A DNA stretch of 64,000 bases from Magnolia sinica (GCF_029962835.1 NC_080590.1:65626501-65690500), one strand, 5' to 3'; shown: positions 23,076-34,445, counted from the first letter of the stretch. Notes: generated from the letters alone by a model not told the origin. Numbers and translations: made by a program.

Positions 23076-26000
23076 AAGTGGTATCAAAGCAGCATTCGAT
23101 CATTGGGCCTCATCAGCAAAAGGCAGGTCCTGTTGCACTCCCTGATTTTTCAAAAAAAATCTGTTTTCAAAATCAGATCCTAAAGCTGTTTTTCAACACT
23201 TGTTTTTCAAAAGCCGTGAGAAGGAGGTTTGCAAATCTGTTTTTTTTTAAAAAAAATCAGATTTCGAAAAATCTGTTTTTCCAAAAATCAGATTGCAGCA
23301 AACAATCTGTTTCAAAAAAAAAATCAGAGATTAAAAAAAAAAATTTCAAAAAAAATCAGATTTCAGCACAAAAAAAAAAAAAAAAAAACAAAATCTCTTC
23401 TTCTAGTCCATCCTTTTTTTTTTTTTTTTAAAAGAAATAGAAAAAGATGGCTAGCACAATCCAGCCGCAGGTTCCTAAGTTGTCAAAGGACAACTATGAA
23501 AAATGGTGCATCCAAATGAAGGCATTGTTCGGGTCGCAAGAACTATGGGAGATCGTCACCGATGGGTATGAAGAACCCACTATGGAAGAAGAAACCGCCT
23601 TCACCAACGAAGAAAAGACTGCGCTCAAAAATCAAAGGAAGAGAGACAATAAGGCTTTGTTTCTCCTCTATCAAGGGTTGGATGAATCCACCTTCGAAAA
23701 GATTGTCGAAGCAACATCAAGCAAGCAAGCATGGGATACCCTTGGCACCATCTTCAAGGGTGTAGATCGAGTGAAGCGGGTTCGCCTTCAAACATTAAGA
23801 GCCGAGTTTGAAGCGACTCACATGAAGGAAGGTGAGAATGTTACTGATTATTTTTCGCGTTTGCTTGTAACTGTCAATAATTTGAAAAGAAATGGTGAAA
23901 AGATTGAAGATGTCCGAGTTATTGAAAAGATACTTCGATCCCTCACAACCAAGTTTGAGCATGTGGTTGTGGCGATTGAAGAATCAAAAGATATTGAGAA
24001 ACTCTCCATTGAGGAGTTGATGGGATCGTTGCAAGTTCATGAGCAACGAATGCAGAAGAATGCCAGTTCCATGCCGATGGAACAAGCTTTGGAGTCAAGA
24101 TTGACTCTGAATGATAACAATGGTGGACGTGGAAGTTCACAACGTGGTGGACATTTTACTAATAATCGCGCAAGAGGCAGAGGGCGCGGATACCAACAAA
24201 GTCATGGCCAAAACCAACAGAAGAATACCAATTTCCGTGGAAGAGGAAATGGTAGAGGTAGATCTATGTGTGGACGGGAAAGTACAAAGAACATCCAATG
24301 CTATAATTGCAACAAGCTTGGCCACTATGCATCTGATTGCTGGAGCAAGCCGGTAACTCAAGACGAGTTATCCAACTATGCTGAAGTATCAGGCCATGAA
24401 CAAGAAAGCTCCACACTTCTCCTTGCACAAGAGAAAAGTAGTGATCAGCAGGATGTATGGTATCTCAACACGGGTGCAAGTAATCACATGTGCGGCGACA
24501 AGAAACTTTTTGTGGAACTCACAGAAGGAGTTCATGACGATGTAACGTTTGGAGACTTATCAAAAACGCCAGTGAAAGGTAAAAGCAAAATCAAAATATT
24601 TCAGAAGAATGGTGTTCCAAACTATATCTCTAATGTGTACTACGTGCCCAACATGAAAAGTAACATACTGAGTCTCGGACAACTCCTCGAAAAAGGGTAT
24701 GTCATACACATGGAGAACTCTTCTCTTTCCATAAGAGATATCCATGGACGTTTGATTGTAAAAGTCCAGATGGCGAAGAATCGTATGTTTCCTCTCCATA
24801 TAAACACAATGCTTGAGAAGTGTTTTTATGGGAAAGCAAAGAATGATTCCTGGACGTGGCATCTTCGCTTTAGCCATCTAAACTTCAGTGGCTTGAAACT
24901 TCTATCCTCATCAAGCATGGTGCATGGCTTACCTGCCATTGAAGCTCCATAACATGTGTGTGAGACGTGCACACTTGGGAAACAACAAAGAAACTCCTTT
25001 CCGAGTGGAGTATCCTGAAGAGCAAGAGAACCGTTGCAGTTGGTTCACACTGACATCTGTGGACCATTAGAGCCAATCTCTCATGGAGGTAATAAATACT
25101 TTATTACCTTCATTGACGATTTCAGTAGAAAATTGTGGGTATATGTAATTAAAGAGAAGTCTGCTGCTTTTACTATTTTTAAAAATTTTAAGGCCCTTGT
25201 TGAAAAAGAAAGTGGTCTTAAAATCAAAACTCTCCGATCTGACAGAGGTGGGGAGTACACCTCAAATGTTTTTCGAGAATATTGCAGGGAACATGGCATT
25301 AAGCAACAACACACTGCAGCATACACGCCACAACAAAATGGAATTGCAGAACGGAAGAACCACATCATCCTCGACATGACGAGGACCATGCTAAAGGAGA
25401 AAAGTCTGCCAAAGAATTTCTGGGCAGAGGTAGTTGCATGTACTGCCTATCTGCTTAATAGGTGTCCGACCAAAAGTATTAGATTCAAGACACCGCAAGA
25501 AGCATGGAGTGGATACAAGCCGAGCGTGGGCACCTTAAGATCTTTGGGTGTGTTGCCTACGCTCAAGTTCCAGAAGCGAGAAGGAAAAAGCTTGATGATC
25601 GTGGCGAGAAATGCATCTTCATCGGTTACAACGAAGAGTCAAAGACATACAAGCTCTACAACCCACTAACCAATAAGCTGGTGGTGAGTAGAGATGTGGT
25701 ATTTTGTGAGGAAGAAGCATGGAAATGGAACGAGGGAAACTCGGCCAAAGAAAATCAGGTCGAGGTTGAAGAATACGAAGAAGAGAGACCTGAGATTTAA
25801 GAGCAGACATCACCCCCTTCGAATCGCCGAAGTCTAGGAGTACGCTCCATCTCTCCTGGAAGTACTTCATCAATCAGAATTCATCGAGCACATCTTCATC
25901 CGATTCTTCTTCACCCTTGGCTCCTATTAAAATGAGAAGCCTCAACGACGTCTATGCAGAAACTGAGGAAGTAAATTTACTCTGCCTGTTTGCGGACCAT

Positions 26001-27565
26001 GAGCCTCTCACATTCGAGGAGGCTGTGAATGAAGAATGTTGGAGAAAGGCTATGGAAGAAGAGATTCATGCCATCGAGAAGAATCGAACATGGGTGTTGA
26101 CCTCACTCCCCAAAAGTCAGAAGACCATTGGTCTCAAATGGGTGTACAAAATCAAGCGGAATGCCGATGGTAAGATCGAACGATATAAAGTAAGGCTTGT
26201 AGCAAAAGGTTACAAACAGAAATATGGCGTAGACTATGAAGAAGTTTTCGCCCCAGTTGCTCGCCTTGACACTGTAAGAATGATAATCTCCCTTGCAGCT
26301 CATCACAGTTGGATGATTTACCAACTTGATGTGAAATCTGCAATCTTAAATGGGGTACTTGAAGAAGAAGTATACGTTGACCAGCCTGAAGGCTTTGTCA
26401 TGCAAGGGGAGGAACACAAGGTGTATCGGCTGAAGAAAGCCCTGTATGGGTTAAAGCAAGCTCCTCGTGCTTGGAATGCACGGATCGACAGTTATCTTCA
26501 AGAAAATGGTTTCGTCAAATGTCCATATGAGCATGCCGTCTACACAAAGAAGAATGCCCGTGGTGATATGCTTATCGCTTGTTTATATGTTGATGATCTG
26601 CTGTTCACTGGGAGCAGTCAAGCGATGTTTGAAGAATTCAAGCAGGCTATGTTCAAAGAGTTCGAGATGACTGATGGTGGAGTTCGAGATGACTGATGGT
26701 GGATTGATGTCTTTCTTCTTGGGCATTGAGGTGAAGCAACAAGTCGGCGGCATTCACATATCCCAGAAGAAGTATACAAAGGAACTTCTTGAGAAGTTTC
26801 AGATGGTCGACTGTAAAGCCGTAAATACACCTGTTACAACAGGCCTGAAGCTCACGAAAGATGGAGAAGGAAGAACTGTCGACTCAATCCTATTCAAGAG
26901 CCTAATCAGAAGCTTAAGGTACCTCACAATCACTAGGCCAGATATAGTCTACAGTGTTGGGCTTCTAAGCCGGTATATGGAAGCCCTAAAAGAGTCACAC
27001 TGGCTAGCTGCAAAACGAGTACTGAGGTATATCAAAGGGACTATTGAGTTTGGTCTCTTTTATCCGTACAATGATGATGCGATGTTGTATGGATACTCTG
27101 ATAGTGATTGGGGTGGTGATCAAGATGAAAGAAAAAGCACCACAGGCTATGTTTTCTATCTTGGGACGAAAGCATTCACATGGAATTCGAAGAAGCAGAG
27201 TGTGGTCGCCCTGTCCACATGTGAAGCAGAGTACATGGCAGCATCGTCCACCGTCTGTGAAGGAATTTGGTTGAGAAATCTGCTAAAGGAGCTGAAACAT
27301 CCGCAGGAAGAATCCACAGTCATATATGTGGATAACAAGTCGGCAATCGAGCTAGCCAAAAATCCGGTGCAGCATGGAAGAAGCAAACACATCGATACCC
27401 GATACCATTTTCTGAGAGATCATGTGAAGCAGAAAACGATGAAATTAGAGTATTGTCATACTACGGAACAGGTGGCGGATATTTTCACAAAGGCATTGCC
27501 GACAGATGCATTCAAACGACTAAGAACGATGCTCGAAATGAAGCCGGTTTTGGTTTGAAGAGGAG

Positions 27566-27929
27566 TGTTGGATACGGTGGAGGATTTTGCAAATCCAAAA
27601 CCGTGTGAAGGGTGCGTGTGCTAGCTGTGCATGCTAGCTGTAAGATTTTTTTTAGCTGTGAGATTTTTTTAAGTTTAGAATATTAGTTGGAGAAGATAAA
27701 TAGTAGATTTTTCCTTTGTTTTTTTTCTTTCTTTAGATGCCCCTAGGATGAATCTAGACAGGGATAAATTAGTAATTTCATAGTATAAAAAAGCCTATAA
27801 AGGCAGCAATGTAATTCGTTTCTATTCATAAGAAAATACAGCAGCAGTTCATATCTTTCTCTTTTCAGTCTTTTATTCTACGGTGGCTACAGCCACACAT
27901 CGGCAAGTAGTTGGGATACAAACCCAACA
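27566..27929 (+). repeat. Copia B 3' LTR
   Basis: The 364-bp partner of 22712-23075 has identical termini and is preceded by the tract GAAGAGGAG. Confidence 0.95.
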
Positions 27930-28310
27930 AAATGCACGAGCATGTCCAAGACATGCACGTAGACATGGACGGATGTTCGTTTGAACATCCCACTTTGAAG
28001 TCGTTTTCCTATATATATGCTACCTTCTACAGCTCATGTGGACACTTATCCAAAAATAATTTTGTAGGTAAATTTTCATGGGCCTTGAAATGTGATTCTG
28101 CAAATTGAGTTGGAGCTGCAACACTTGTTATTGAGCAAACTTGCATATCCAAAGTCATAATATGTACGTTTCATCACTGTTACCTCGGTTTAGAAAACTT
28201 GTTCAATAGGCTTATCTTTTCTATATATCATGAGTCCTCACCATAAATAAATTAGATTTTTCTAGGCAAAAACAGGTGCGTTTATGCTACTTTATGATAT
28301 GAGAGTCTTA
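27930..28310. other. Intergenic with a short dispersed repeat
   Basis: No gene is seen. The segment around 28005-28090 (TGCTACCTTCTACAGC, CATGTGGACACTTA, TTTTGTAGGTA) has a diverged copy at 48414-48480, next to a possible CACTA terminus. Confidence 0.5.
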
Positions 28311-28860
28311 ACCGACTCGATTTTCAGCTCACGCCATAAAATGATCTCGAAATATGGAATAACGCTGTGGGTCTAATACAAACATCATGATGGCCCCACA
28401 GAAGCTCTGCTTCTCAAAACATGTCCATCCTTTCTTCCTTCCCACGCAGTCGGCTTCCTGTCTCTCCAAACCCTCTGGGCATGGATTTCCCGCAAAATCC
28501 TTTCGCAGTAACGTGGACCGATGGCTGGGGCCCACTTTTATGTTTGCGAGAAATTCCCAATGTTAAAACCTCTATACAGTCCACTGTCATATTTATATGC
28601 CATCTATACCGTTCATAAGTTCATACTTACTGGGATGAACTGAAAACTCAAAAATATTAGCCTGATCCAAAACTACTGTGGCCCTATAAATGATTCTATG
28701 GTGGACGTTCAATCTTCACTGTTTCCTGTCGTATAGCCCACTTGATACCTAGATCTGGCTCATTTTTGGGCTCTTAGCCTAACATGATCTGTTAAAACTG
28801 ATTAACGGGTCGGATTTCTTGAAAAAATCACGATGGTCCCATTTAGGTTGCAGTTGACCT
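28310..28860. mobile_element. Degraded GTGGGCCC-type inverted-repeat element(s)
   Basis: It has internal motifs of the family described at 29180-29893: CCTAAAATGATCT-like ends, ATCCAAAACTACTG, GGACGTTCAATC, and TAGATCTGGCTCATTTTTGGG near the right end. The copy is rearranged, with an unrelated insert near 28390-28560. Edges are approximate. Confidence 0.4.
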
Positions 28861-28988
28861 ATATTAGTGCGGAAGGCATACACCCGCAATCCACGTATCC
28901 GGAGGATTCGGAGAGAGACGCCTATTGCGTTCAGAAAGAATAAAAGATGTCCATGTTGATGGGGTTTTCCTCCTCATGTTGCTGAGCA

Positions 28989-28991
<3 letters not shown>

Positions 28992-29060
<69 letters not shown>
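28992..29060. repeat. (CT)n followed by (TA)n microsatellite
   Basis: A CT run of about 49 bases is followed by about 20 bases of TA. Confidence 0.95.
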
Positions 29061-29061
<1 letters not shown>

Positions 29062-29691
29062 TATGGGAAATGGTACTATACAGTCGAGCGTATGCAATGT
29101 TACCATGAGGTAATAAGGAAGCAAAGATGGAAAAATTGGCTGATGTTTTATCCTATTGCGACTTCCATGGATGAGGAAGCAGATTGTGTGGTGCACCCAC
29201 AACCTTAATGATGTGTTGACGTAAACATCGTAAGTGGCCTCACCATGATGTATGTGTTATATCCAAACCATCTATCCATTTGGAGAGATTATTTTAGGGC
29301 ATAACCCAAAAATGAGGCAGATTCAAAGGTTAGGTGAACCAATACCATGCACAGAAAATAGTAGGGACAATGATGTCTACCGTTGAAACCTTCTTAAGAT
29401 GCACCATGATATTCATTTTCCATCCAACCTATTCAGAAGGTCAAACAGACCTAGATGAAGGTAAAAAACGAATATGAGGTTGATCCAAAACTTCTTGTGC
29501 TCCTAAAAAGTTTTCAATAGTAGGCATTAAATCCTCAACGTTTTCTATGTTGTGGTTCACTTGAGCTTTGGATCTACCTCAATTTTTTGTATCATCCTCT
29601 AAAATGATATTGAAAAATGGATGGACGGCGTGGATACAACACTTACATCATGTTGGGCCCACATAACTTAGTGACATAAACACATCGCCAA

Positions 29692-29706
29692 GTCTGAGTG
29701 TGGCAC
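29692..29706. repeat. SINE target-site duplication, left copy
   Basis: GTCTGAGTGTGGCAC directly precedes the SINE. The right copy at 29866-29880 reads GTTTGAGTGTGGCAC, with one difference in 15 bases. Confidence 0.85.
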
Positions 29707-29828
29707 TCAACTGGCAAACTGAGTGGAGATACCTCATTTCAACACTTGAGGTCTTGGTATCGATCCCTAGTGGGGGTGGCTAACATGGAGTGTGTGTATT
29801 GACATGGGTGTGTACTAACAAACTAACC

Positions 29829-29863
<35 letters not shown>

Positions 29864-29865
29864 AG
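29707..29865 (+). mobile_element. tRNA-derived SINE with intact target duplication
   Basis: The insert is about 158 bp, bounded by a 15-bp direct repeat and ending in CA repeats and a run of about 23 A. A B-box-like GGTATCGATCCC lies at 29756-29767. A plausible A-box (TGGCAAACTGAGTGG) lies about 45 bp before it. This is the layout of an RNA polymerase III promoter in a tRNA-derived SINE. Its 3' module (CATGGAGTGTGTGT, GACATGGGTGTGTAC, CAAACTAACCC) recurs in tandem at 10760-10856, so it is a family. It inserted into the right arm of the inverted-repeat element at 29180-29893. Confidence 0.8.
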
Positions 29866-29949
29866 GTTTGAGTGTGGCACACCACGCAATCCACTTCTGA
29901 GTTCCAACCGGACAACATCTCGTTCCTATAATGCATGGTTAAGCTTATA

Positions 29950-30350
29950 GCCAGAGAAAGGTAGGTGGAGTCTATAGTGATGTATGTGAGAAATCTACTA
30001 TGTTATCACGCTAGGACGTGTGCCCAAAACGAAGTAGATCCAGAACTCAAGTGGGCTGCACAATAATAGGGAAATGTCTACCGTTGAAACCTCTCAGGTG
30101 TCGATAGTGATGCTTATATGTCATCCATTCCATTCACAAGGTCGTTTCTATTGGGATGAACTGAAAACACAGAAATATCAGCCTGATCCAAAACTTCTGT
30201 ATCCCTACGAATGTTCAATGTTGGACGTTCACTGTTTATTGTTATGCGGTCCGCTTGAGTTTTGTATTTACCTTATTTTTCAGGCAATGTTTTAAAATAA
30301 CCTGACATTTAGATGAATGGTATGGATCTACATCACGGTATCCACAACTA
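29950..30350. mobile_element. GTGGGCCC-type inverted-repeat element, degraded copy
   Basis: It shows the family order: TAGTGATGTATGTGAGAAAT, CCAGAACTCAAGTGGGC, TCTACCGTTGAAACCTCTC, GATCCAAAACTTCTGT, then TGCGGTCCGCTTGAG and ATGAATGGTATGGATC. It is strongly diverged and its edges are approximate. Confidence 0.5.
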
Positions 30351-30469
30351 GGCTAGCCGAGCCAATCTATGTCCCACTCCTAGTATCTGGCTCTCTCCAT
30401 GCAAGTATATCTCTTGTTTGAGAACAGTAGTGGATTGCCCTAGTTTATTTAATGTCCATTAATTGGATG

Positions 30470-30800
30470 GATAAAAATGCTTGATAAGTATCATTTTAGT
30501 ATATAATTAATCCAAAATGGGACCCACAATTTGGATGGTCTGGACGTACAATCCTTATCGTTTCCCTCAATCTAGGTCTTTTTGACCTTATTAATAGGTT
30601 GGATGAAAAATAAACATTATAGTGGGCCGTAGAAGTTTTTAATGATAGGAGTTCAGTCACCACTTTTTTCTCATCTGTGGTCCACGTAAGTTTTGGATCT
30701 GCTTAATTTTTGGGATGACATCCTAAAATGGGCTGGAAAGATGGACGGACGACATGGATATGCAAAAATTCATCAAGGTGGGCCCCATGGTTAGGGTAAC
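30470..30800. mobile_element. GTGGGCCC-type inverted-repeat element, right half
   Basis: Only the right arm and part of the centre are clear: TAATAGGTTGGATG, GTGGGCCGTAGAAG, GTGGTCCACGTAAGTTTTGG, CCTAAAATGGGCTGGAAAGA, and ATCAAGGTGGGCCCCAT. Confidence 0.5.
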
Positions 30801-30834
30801 ACCCACATAATCCACTCCCACCTTCTGTATCTTC

Positions 30835-31410
30835 TTCCTGAAAGTTGACACCTTCTGTATCTTCTTCCTGAAAGTTGATTACATGGTGTGTATAGCACCA
30901 CCGACTTCGGCCCCCACCCTACTGTATGTACTATATCCACACCGTCCATCCATTTGGTGAGATCATTTTAGAGGATAGACTTAAAAATTAGTCAGATCCA
31001 AAGCTCAGATAGACCGCACCACGTAGAGCGCAGTGAGGATGACACCCACCATTAAAACCTTATGGGAGCCTACTTGATTTATTTTATTATTTTATTATTT
31101 TATTATTTTATTTTTTTGTGAAATCCAACTATTTCATAAGGTCATGCAGCCTGGACTGAAGGGGCAAAACAAATATCAGCTTGATCCAAAACTTCTGAGA
31201 GCCCTAAGAAGTTTTCAATGATAGCAATTAATCCCCACTAATTTCTTTGGTGTTATCCATTTGAACATTGAATCTGTCTCAATTTTGAGCTCATGCCCTA
31301 AAATGATCTACCCAAATGAATGAATAGTTTGGATATAACACATACATCATTGTGGGATCACATAACTTCGTAACGTCAACACACTGAAGGACACCACACA
31401 ATCCAATTCT
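30835..31410. mobile_element. GTGGGCCC-type inverted-repeat element with internal (TTTTA)n
   Basis: The left arm (ACCGTCCATCCATTTGGTGA, GATCATTTTAGAGGATAG) and right arm (CCTAAAATGATCTACCC, ACACATACATCATTGTGG, AACGTCAACACAC) face each other. A TTTTATTA-type microsatellite near 31080-31115 expands the centre. Two copies of ACACCTTCTGTATCTTCTTC precede it. Confidence 0.6.
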
Positions 31411-31473
31411 TTTCTGCCTTATGAATCTGTATTCAACACGACTCGACCGCATGGTAACATTGCGTACGCTCGA

Positions 31474-31475
<2 letters not shown>

Positions 31476-31542
<67 letters not shown>
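31476..31542. repeat. (GT)n followed by (TA)n microsatellite
   Basis: About 40 bases of GT run directly into about 28 bases of TA. Confidence 0.95.
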
Positions 31543-31545
<3 letters not shown>

Positions 31546-31864
31546 TCATGCTCCCCTGCGCACCTACGCACGTGCGCACCTTTGCACACGTGTCATGAGT
31601 GTCTAATCTGAACGGTCCATGTGATGCGGAATCCCATGAAACCCTTTGTGAAAAATTTTCACCCTGATCTAAAATTCTGGTGGGCCATAACAAAGAGAAA
31701 TGCAAATCAAGGGAAGAAAATTTTTTCATTTTTCATGGCCCATCAAAGTTTTAGATCAAATTAAAACTTGGTCCCAGGGGGTTTCACGAGGTGCTTCTTC
31801 ACATGAACGGTTCAGATTTTGGATCTCCATCACGTATGATGGGTTCTCAAAAAACGGACTCGTG

Positions 31865-31866
<2 letters not shown>
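31543..31866. mobile_element. Second inverted-repeat (foldback) family
   Basis: The centre is palindromic: GATCTAAAATTCTGGTGGGC on the left faces TGGCCCATCAAAGTTTTAG on the right, around TGCAAATCAAGGG and TTTTTTCATTTTTC. The left outer part carries GCACCTACGCACGTGCGCAC. A related head (ACATGCGCACCTCTT, CACCTCTGTACACGTG) lies near 48835-48907. It has no coding capacity and its class is unknown. Confidence 0.45.

Positions 31867-31867
<1 letters not shown>

Positions 31868-31938
<71 letters not shown>
31868..31938. repeat. (TA)n microsatellite, 71 bp
   Basis: Pure TA repeat. Apparent reading frames of alternating Tyr and Ile across it are artefacts. Confidence 0.97.
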
Positions 31939-31940
<2 letters not shown>

Positions 31941-32009
31941 GCACCTACGTCAAAACCTGTGTCATTGATAGATGATAAAGAAAGGCACAAGATTTCCGAA
32001 ATGGGATTG

Positions 32010-32495
32010 GCTGGGGTACCACACACAACCAATATTGCTGGTGTGTTGACGTCACCGAGTTCTGTGGGTACAATCATGAGGTATGTGTTATATCCAAACC
32101 GTTAGTCTATTTGGAGAGTTAGTAATAAGGCTTGGGGAGAACAATGAGACAGATCCAATCAAGTGGAACACACTGAAAAACCTAGTTGGGGATTGAACAT
32201 TACCAGTGAAACCATTTTGGGGTCACAGAAGTTTTGGATCAATATGATATTTGTTTTTCCTCTTCATCCTGGTATGTGTGACCTTATGAATAGATAGGAT
32301 GGAAAATTAACACGATGGTGGGCCTTACAAACGTTTTAACTGTGCTAATCATTGTCCCACTTCTATTTGTAGTGTGGTCCACTTGAGCTTTGGATGTGAC
32401 TCATTTTTGGACTCATGATCTAAAATTATCTCGCCAAATAGATGAACGGGGTGGATATAATAAATACATCATTGTGTGGACCTTGTAACTTTGAT
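32010..32495. mobile_element. GTGGGCCC-type inverted-repeat element
   Basis: Left: GGTACCACACACAACC, GTGTTGACGTCACCGAG, ATGAGGTATGTGTTATATCC. Centre: AAGTTTTGGATCAATATGAT and CTTATGAATAGATAGGATGG. Right: GTGGTCCACTTGAGCTTTGG, TCATTTTTGGACTCATG, and TAAATACATCATTGTG. The two ends are imperfect inverted repeats. Confidence 0.55.
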
Positions 32496-32877
32496 CTCCT
32501 TTGAGCCGTTTATACTGTTGATCTCCAATATCGTTCCAATTAGACCAATGGACTTCATCATCAATCCAACCATACCATTGATGGTCAATAAAGGCACCCA
32601 ATTAGACTGTTTACCATTAACTTTACCTAAGCGGACAATTCATCTCTAATTTTGCCCATAAGACCACTTGTCATTGATCTCGATCCTTTGCAACCTTTGA
32701 TCTTCAATATCGATCCAATTAAACCACTGATCTTAAATATTAGCTTAAGCAAGCAATTCATTTCAATGGCTGATCTGTATCATCCACCTTGCGTGGTCTA
32801 CCTTTGACCGTCAATCTGTACTAAAGAAATAATCTTGCTATTTACACGTTACCGTGGATTATTTCATGCATATGGAC
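32496..32877. other. Intergenic, no feature recognised
   Basis: Simple, weakly repetitive sequence with recurring TTGATCTCCAATATCG-like phrases near 32518 and 32697. No gene is seen. Confidence 0.5.
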
Positions 32878-33373
32878 TTGACTGATAAACGAAATACCAG
32901 ATTATGTTGCACAAGACACTAAAGTTGGAGCCTACATGATGAATGGCTCATATCTCAGGCAGACACAGGGCACACAATTGTCTTGTTGAAAAGGTCATCG
33001 TTTCCAATTCAAATGAAATAGACCAAGCATATATGCATTTACTTAGCTTTGGTTAATTTTCTTTTGTTGACTAAATGCTTAGCCTGGTCGTGTGATTAGG
33101 TAAATCTCATGAACGAGCACATCAGGAACCCATTCCGACCACATCACCACCGTTCAAAGCATGACCAAGTTTAGTAAATTTCATGCCCCTTATCTGATTT
33201 GGAGTGGTTAGCATCAAGGAAATCAAGAACTAATAAACAAATGATGATATTTTCTGCACGTAACTGAGCCAATTCCTTCTTTTACATAGGACTGAAGAGG
33301 AAGAAGTCTTGGATTTCAAATAATAATAAAAATAATACGACCATTTCAATGACAAACATTTCAGCAACCCCAT

Positions 33374-33381
33374 TATAAATA
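33374..33381 (+). promoter_or_regulatory. TATA box of germin-like gene 2
   Basis: TATAAATA lies 112 bp upstream of the start codon, in the same context (CATTATAAATACTAGCCTAA) as in copy 1. Confidence 0.75.
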
Positions 33382-33485
33382 CTAGCCTAATCCTCTTACA
33401 TAACCCACAGCCAAAAACATTTCTCATTATAACATTTAGAGTTTCCTATCATACATACATACACAATTCTAGACAGATTTTCAAG

Positions 33486-34360
33486 ATGTCTACTGGCTTT
33501 ATTCTCTTAGCATTCATTGCATTTAGTTTCTCCTTTACCTCTGCATCGGATCCCAGCCCTTTACAGGATTTCTGTGTCGCTGTGCGCAACAGCCCAGGTA
33601 TTTTCATTCCATTGAAAAAAGTCAAGTAACTGCATCATTGCTACAAATAATATTTCATGTAAATGCAATCCACCCCATTCGTGAAAGGATTCACATAATG
33701 AATGGGATACAACACTTGTCTCATTGTCTGTTATTTTCTATTTATATTATTTTAATAATTCTTGAAATTAATAATATGCTGCTTACAACTCTTTTGTGTC
33801 ATATGATGGCAGTGTTGGTGAATGGATTTGTGTGCAAGGAGCCAAAGCAAGTTCAGGCTGATGATTTCTTCCTCACGGGACTTGACAAACCAGGCAACAC
33901 AAATAACAAGGTTGGGTCCAATGTGACCCAAGTAAACGTAGCCCAGATAGCAGGACTCAACACCCTCGGAGTCTCTTTGGTTCGGATAGACTATGCACCC
34001 TATGGTCTCAATGCACCCCACACGCACCCAAGGGCGACTGAGATCTTAACAGTCTTGGAGGGCACCCTTTACGTCGGATTCGTCACTTCCAACCCTGACA
34101 ATCGCCTCATAACAAAGGTCCTTCAGAAGGGCGATGTGTTTGTCTTCCCAATAAACTTGATTCACTTCCAGTTTAACATCGGCCACACCAATGCCATAGC
34201 GATTGCAGGACTAAGCAGCCAGAACCCGGGAACCATCACCATTGCGAACACCGTGTTCGGATCAAATCCACCCATTTCAGATGATGTTCTTGCCAAGGCA
34301 TTCCAAGTTGATAAGAAAGTAATTGATTATCTCCAATCACAGTTTGGAATGAAAAACTAG
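33486..34360 (+). CDS. Germin-like protein, copy 2 (two exons)
   Basis: Exons are 33486-33597 and 33813-34360, with a 215-bp GT/AG intron at the same place and phase as in copy 1. The 219-residue product has a signal peptide (about 1-21), Cys30 and Cys45, and the full cupin metal site: His107, His109, Glu114 ([10 protein letters not shown]) and His155 ([14 protein letters not shown]). It differs from copy 1 at roughly 16 positions (about 93% identical), including near the second cupin box (Gly152 to Asn, Val154 to Ile). It keeps Asn74 but loses the Asn66 sequon. The role is as for copy 1: an apoplastic Mn-binding germin-like protein, probably defence- or stress-related by family. No frame damage is seen, and start and splice sites are conserved, so both copies look functional. 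Confidence 0.95.
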
Positions 34361-34439
34361 AGCATGCCGTCTTACAGTAAACTCCCTCAGCAATATGTGG
34401 CATATCCACAAGTAGTTTCATTACTAATGTAGTTGCTTG

Positions 34440-34445
34440 AATAAA
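34440..34445 (+). other. Polyadenylation signal of germin-like gene 2
   Basis: AATAAA followed by ATGCGAGTGTAACATTTTTG, matching the context of the signal in copy 1. Confidence 0.6.

Larger units (their letters stand above)
22712..27929 (+). mobile_element. Copia B: nearly full-length Ty1/copia element
   Basis: The element is 5.2 kb with LTRs of 364 bp at 22712-23075 and 27566-27929. The flanking 5-bp sites are GAATG and AAATG, a near match. The primer site TGGTATCAAAGC follows the 5' LTR, and a purine-rich tract precedes the 3' LTR. Parts: an A- and T-rich leader; gag with a CCHC knuckle (CYNCNKLGHYASDC) from 23447; protease region near 24465; integrase about 24850-25600; reverse transcriptase (YVDD) about 26020-26790; RNase H about 27090-27558. 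Proteins are close to those of copia A. The coding region is broken, with about four interruptions. LTRs differ at roughly 2-3% of sites, so the insertion is young but older than copia A. It sits in the spacer between the two germin-like genes. Confidence 0.93.
29180..29893. mobile_element. Long inverted-repeat element (MULE-like MITE), carrying a SINE
   Basis: Left arm: GATTGTGTGGTGCAC, GTGTTGACG, CACCATGATGTATGTGTTAT, CATCCATTTGGAGAGA, and TTTTAGGGCATAACCC. The right arm is its imperfect reverse complement: CCTCTAAAATGAT, AATGGATGGACGGCGTGGAT, ACATCATGTTGGGCCCAC, GACATAAACACA, and, beyond a SINE, CACCACGCAATCC. The central part is also roughly palindromic (CTACCGTTGAAACCTTCTTA against TTTTCAATAGTAGGC). 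It has no coding capacity. Long terminal inverted repeats fit Mutator-like non-autonomous elements; that class is inference because no target duplication was resolved. Confidence 0.6.

Noticed and set aside
24111-24361. Frames overlapping gag of copia B and the equivalents in copia A
   Set aside because: They are alternate-frame shadows of the basic zinc-knuckle region of gag.
31700-32077. Frames with long Tyr-Ile runs that look like membrane segments
   Set aside because: They are translations of the TA microsatellite at 31868-31938.
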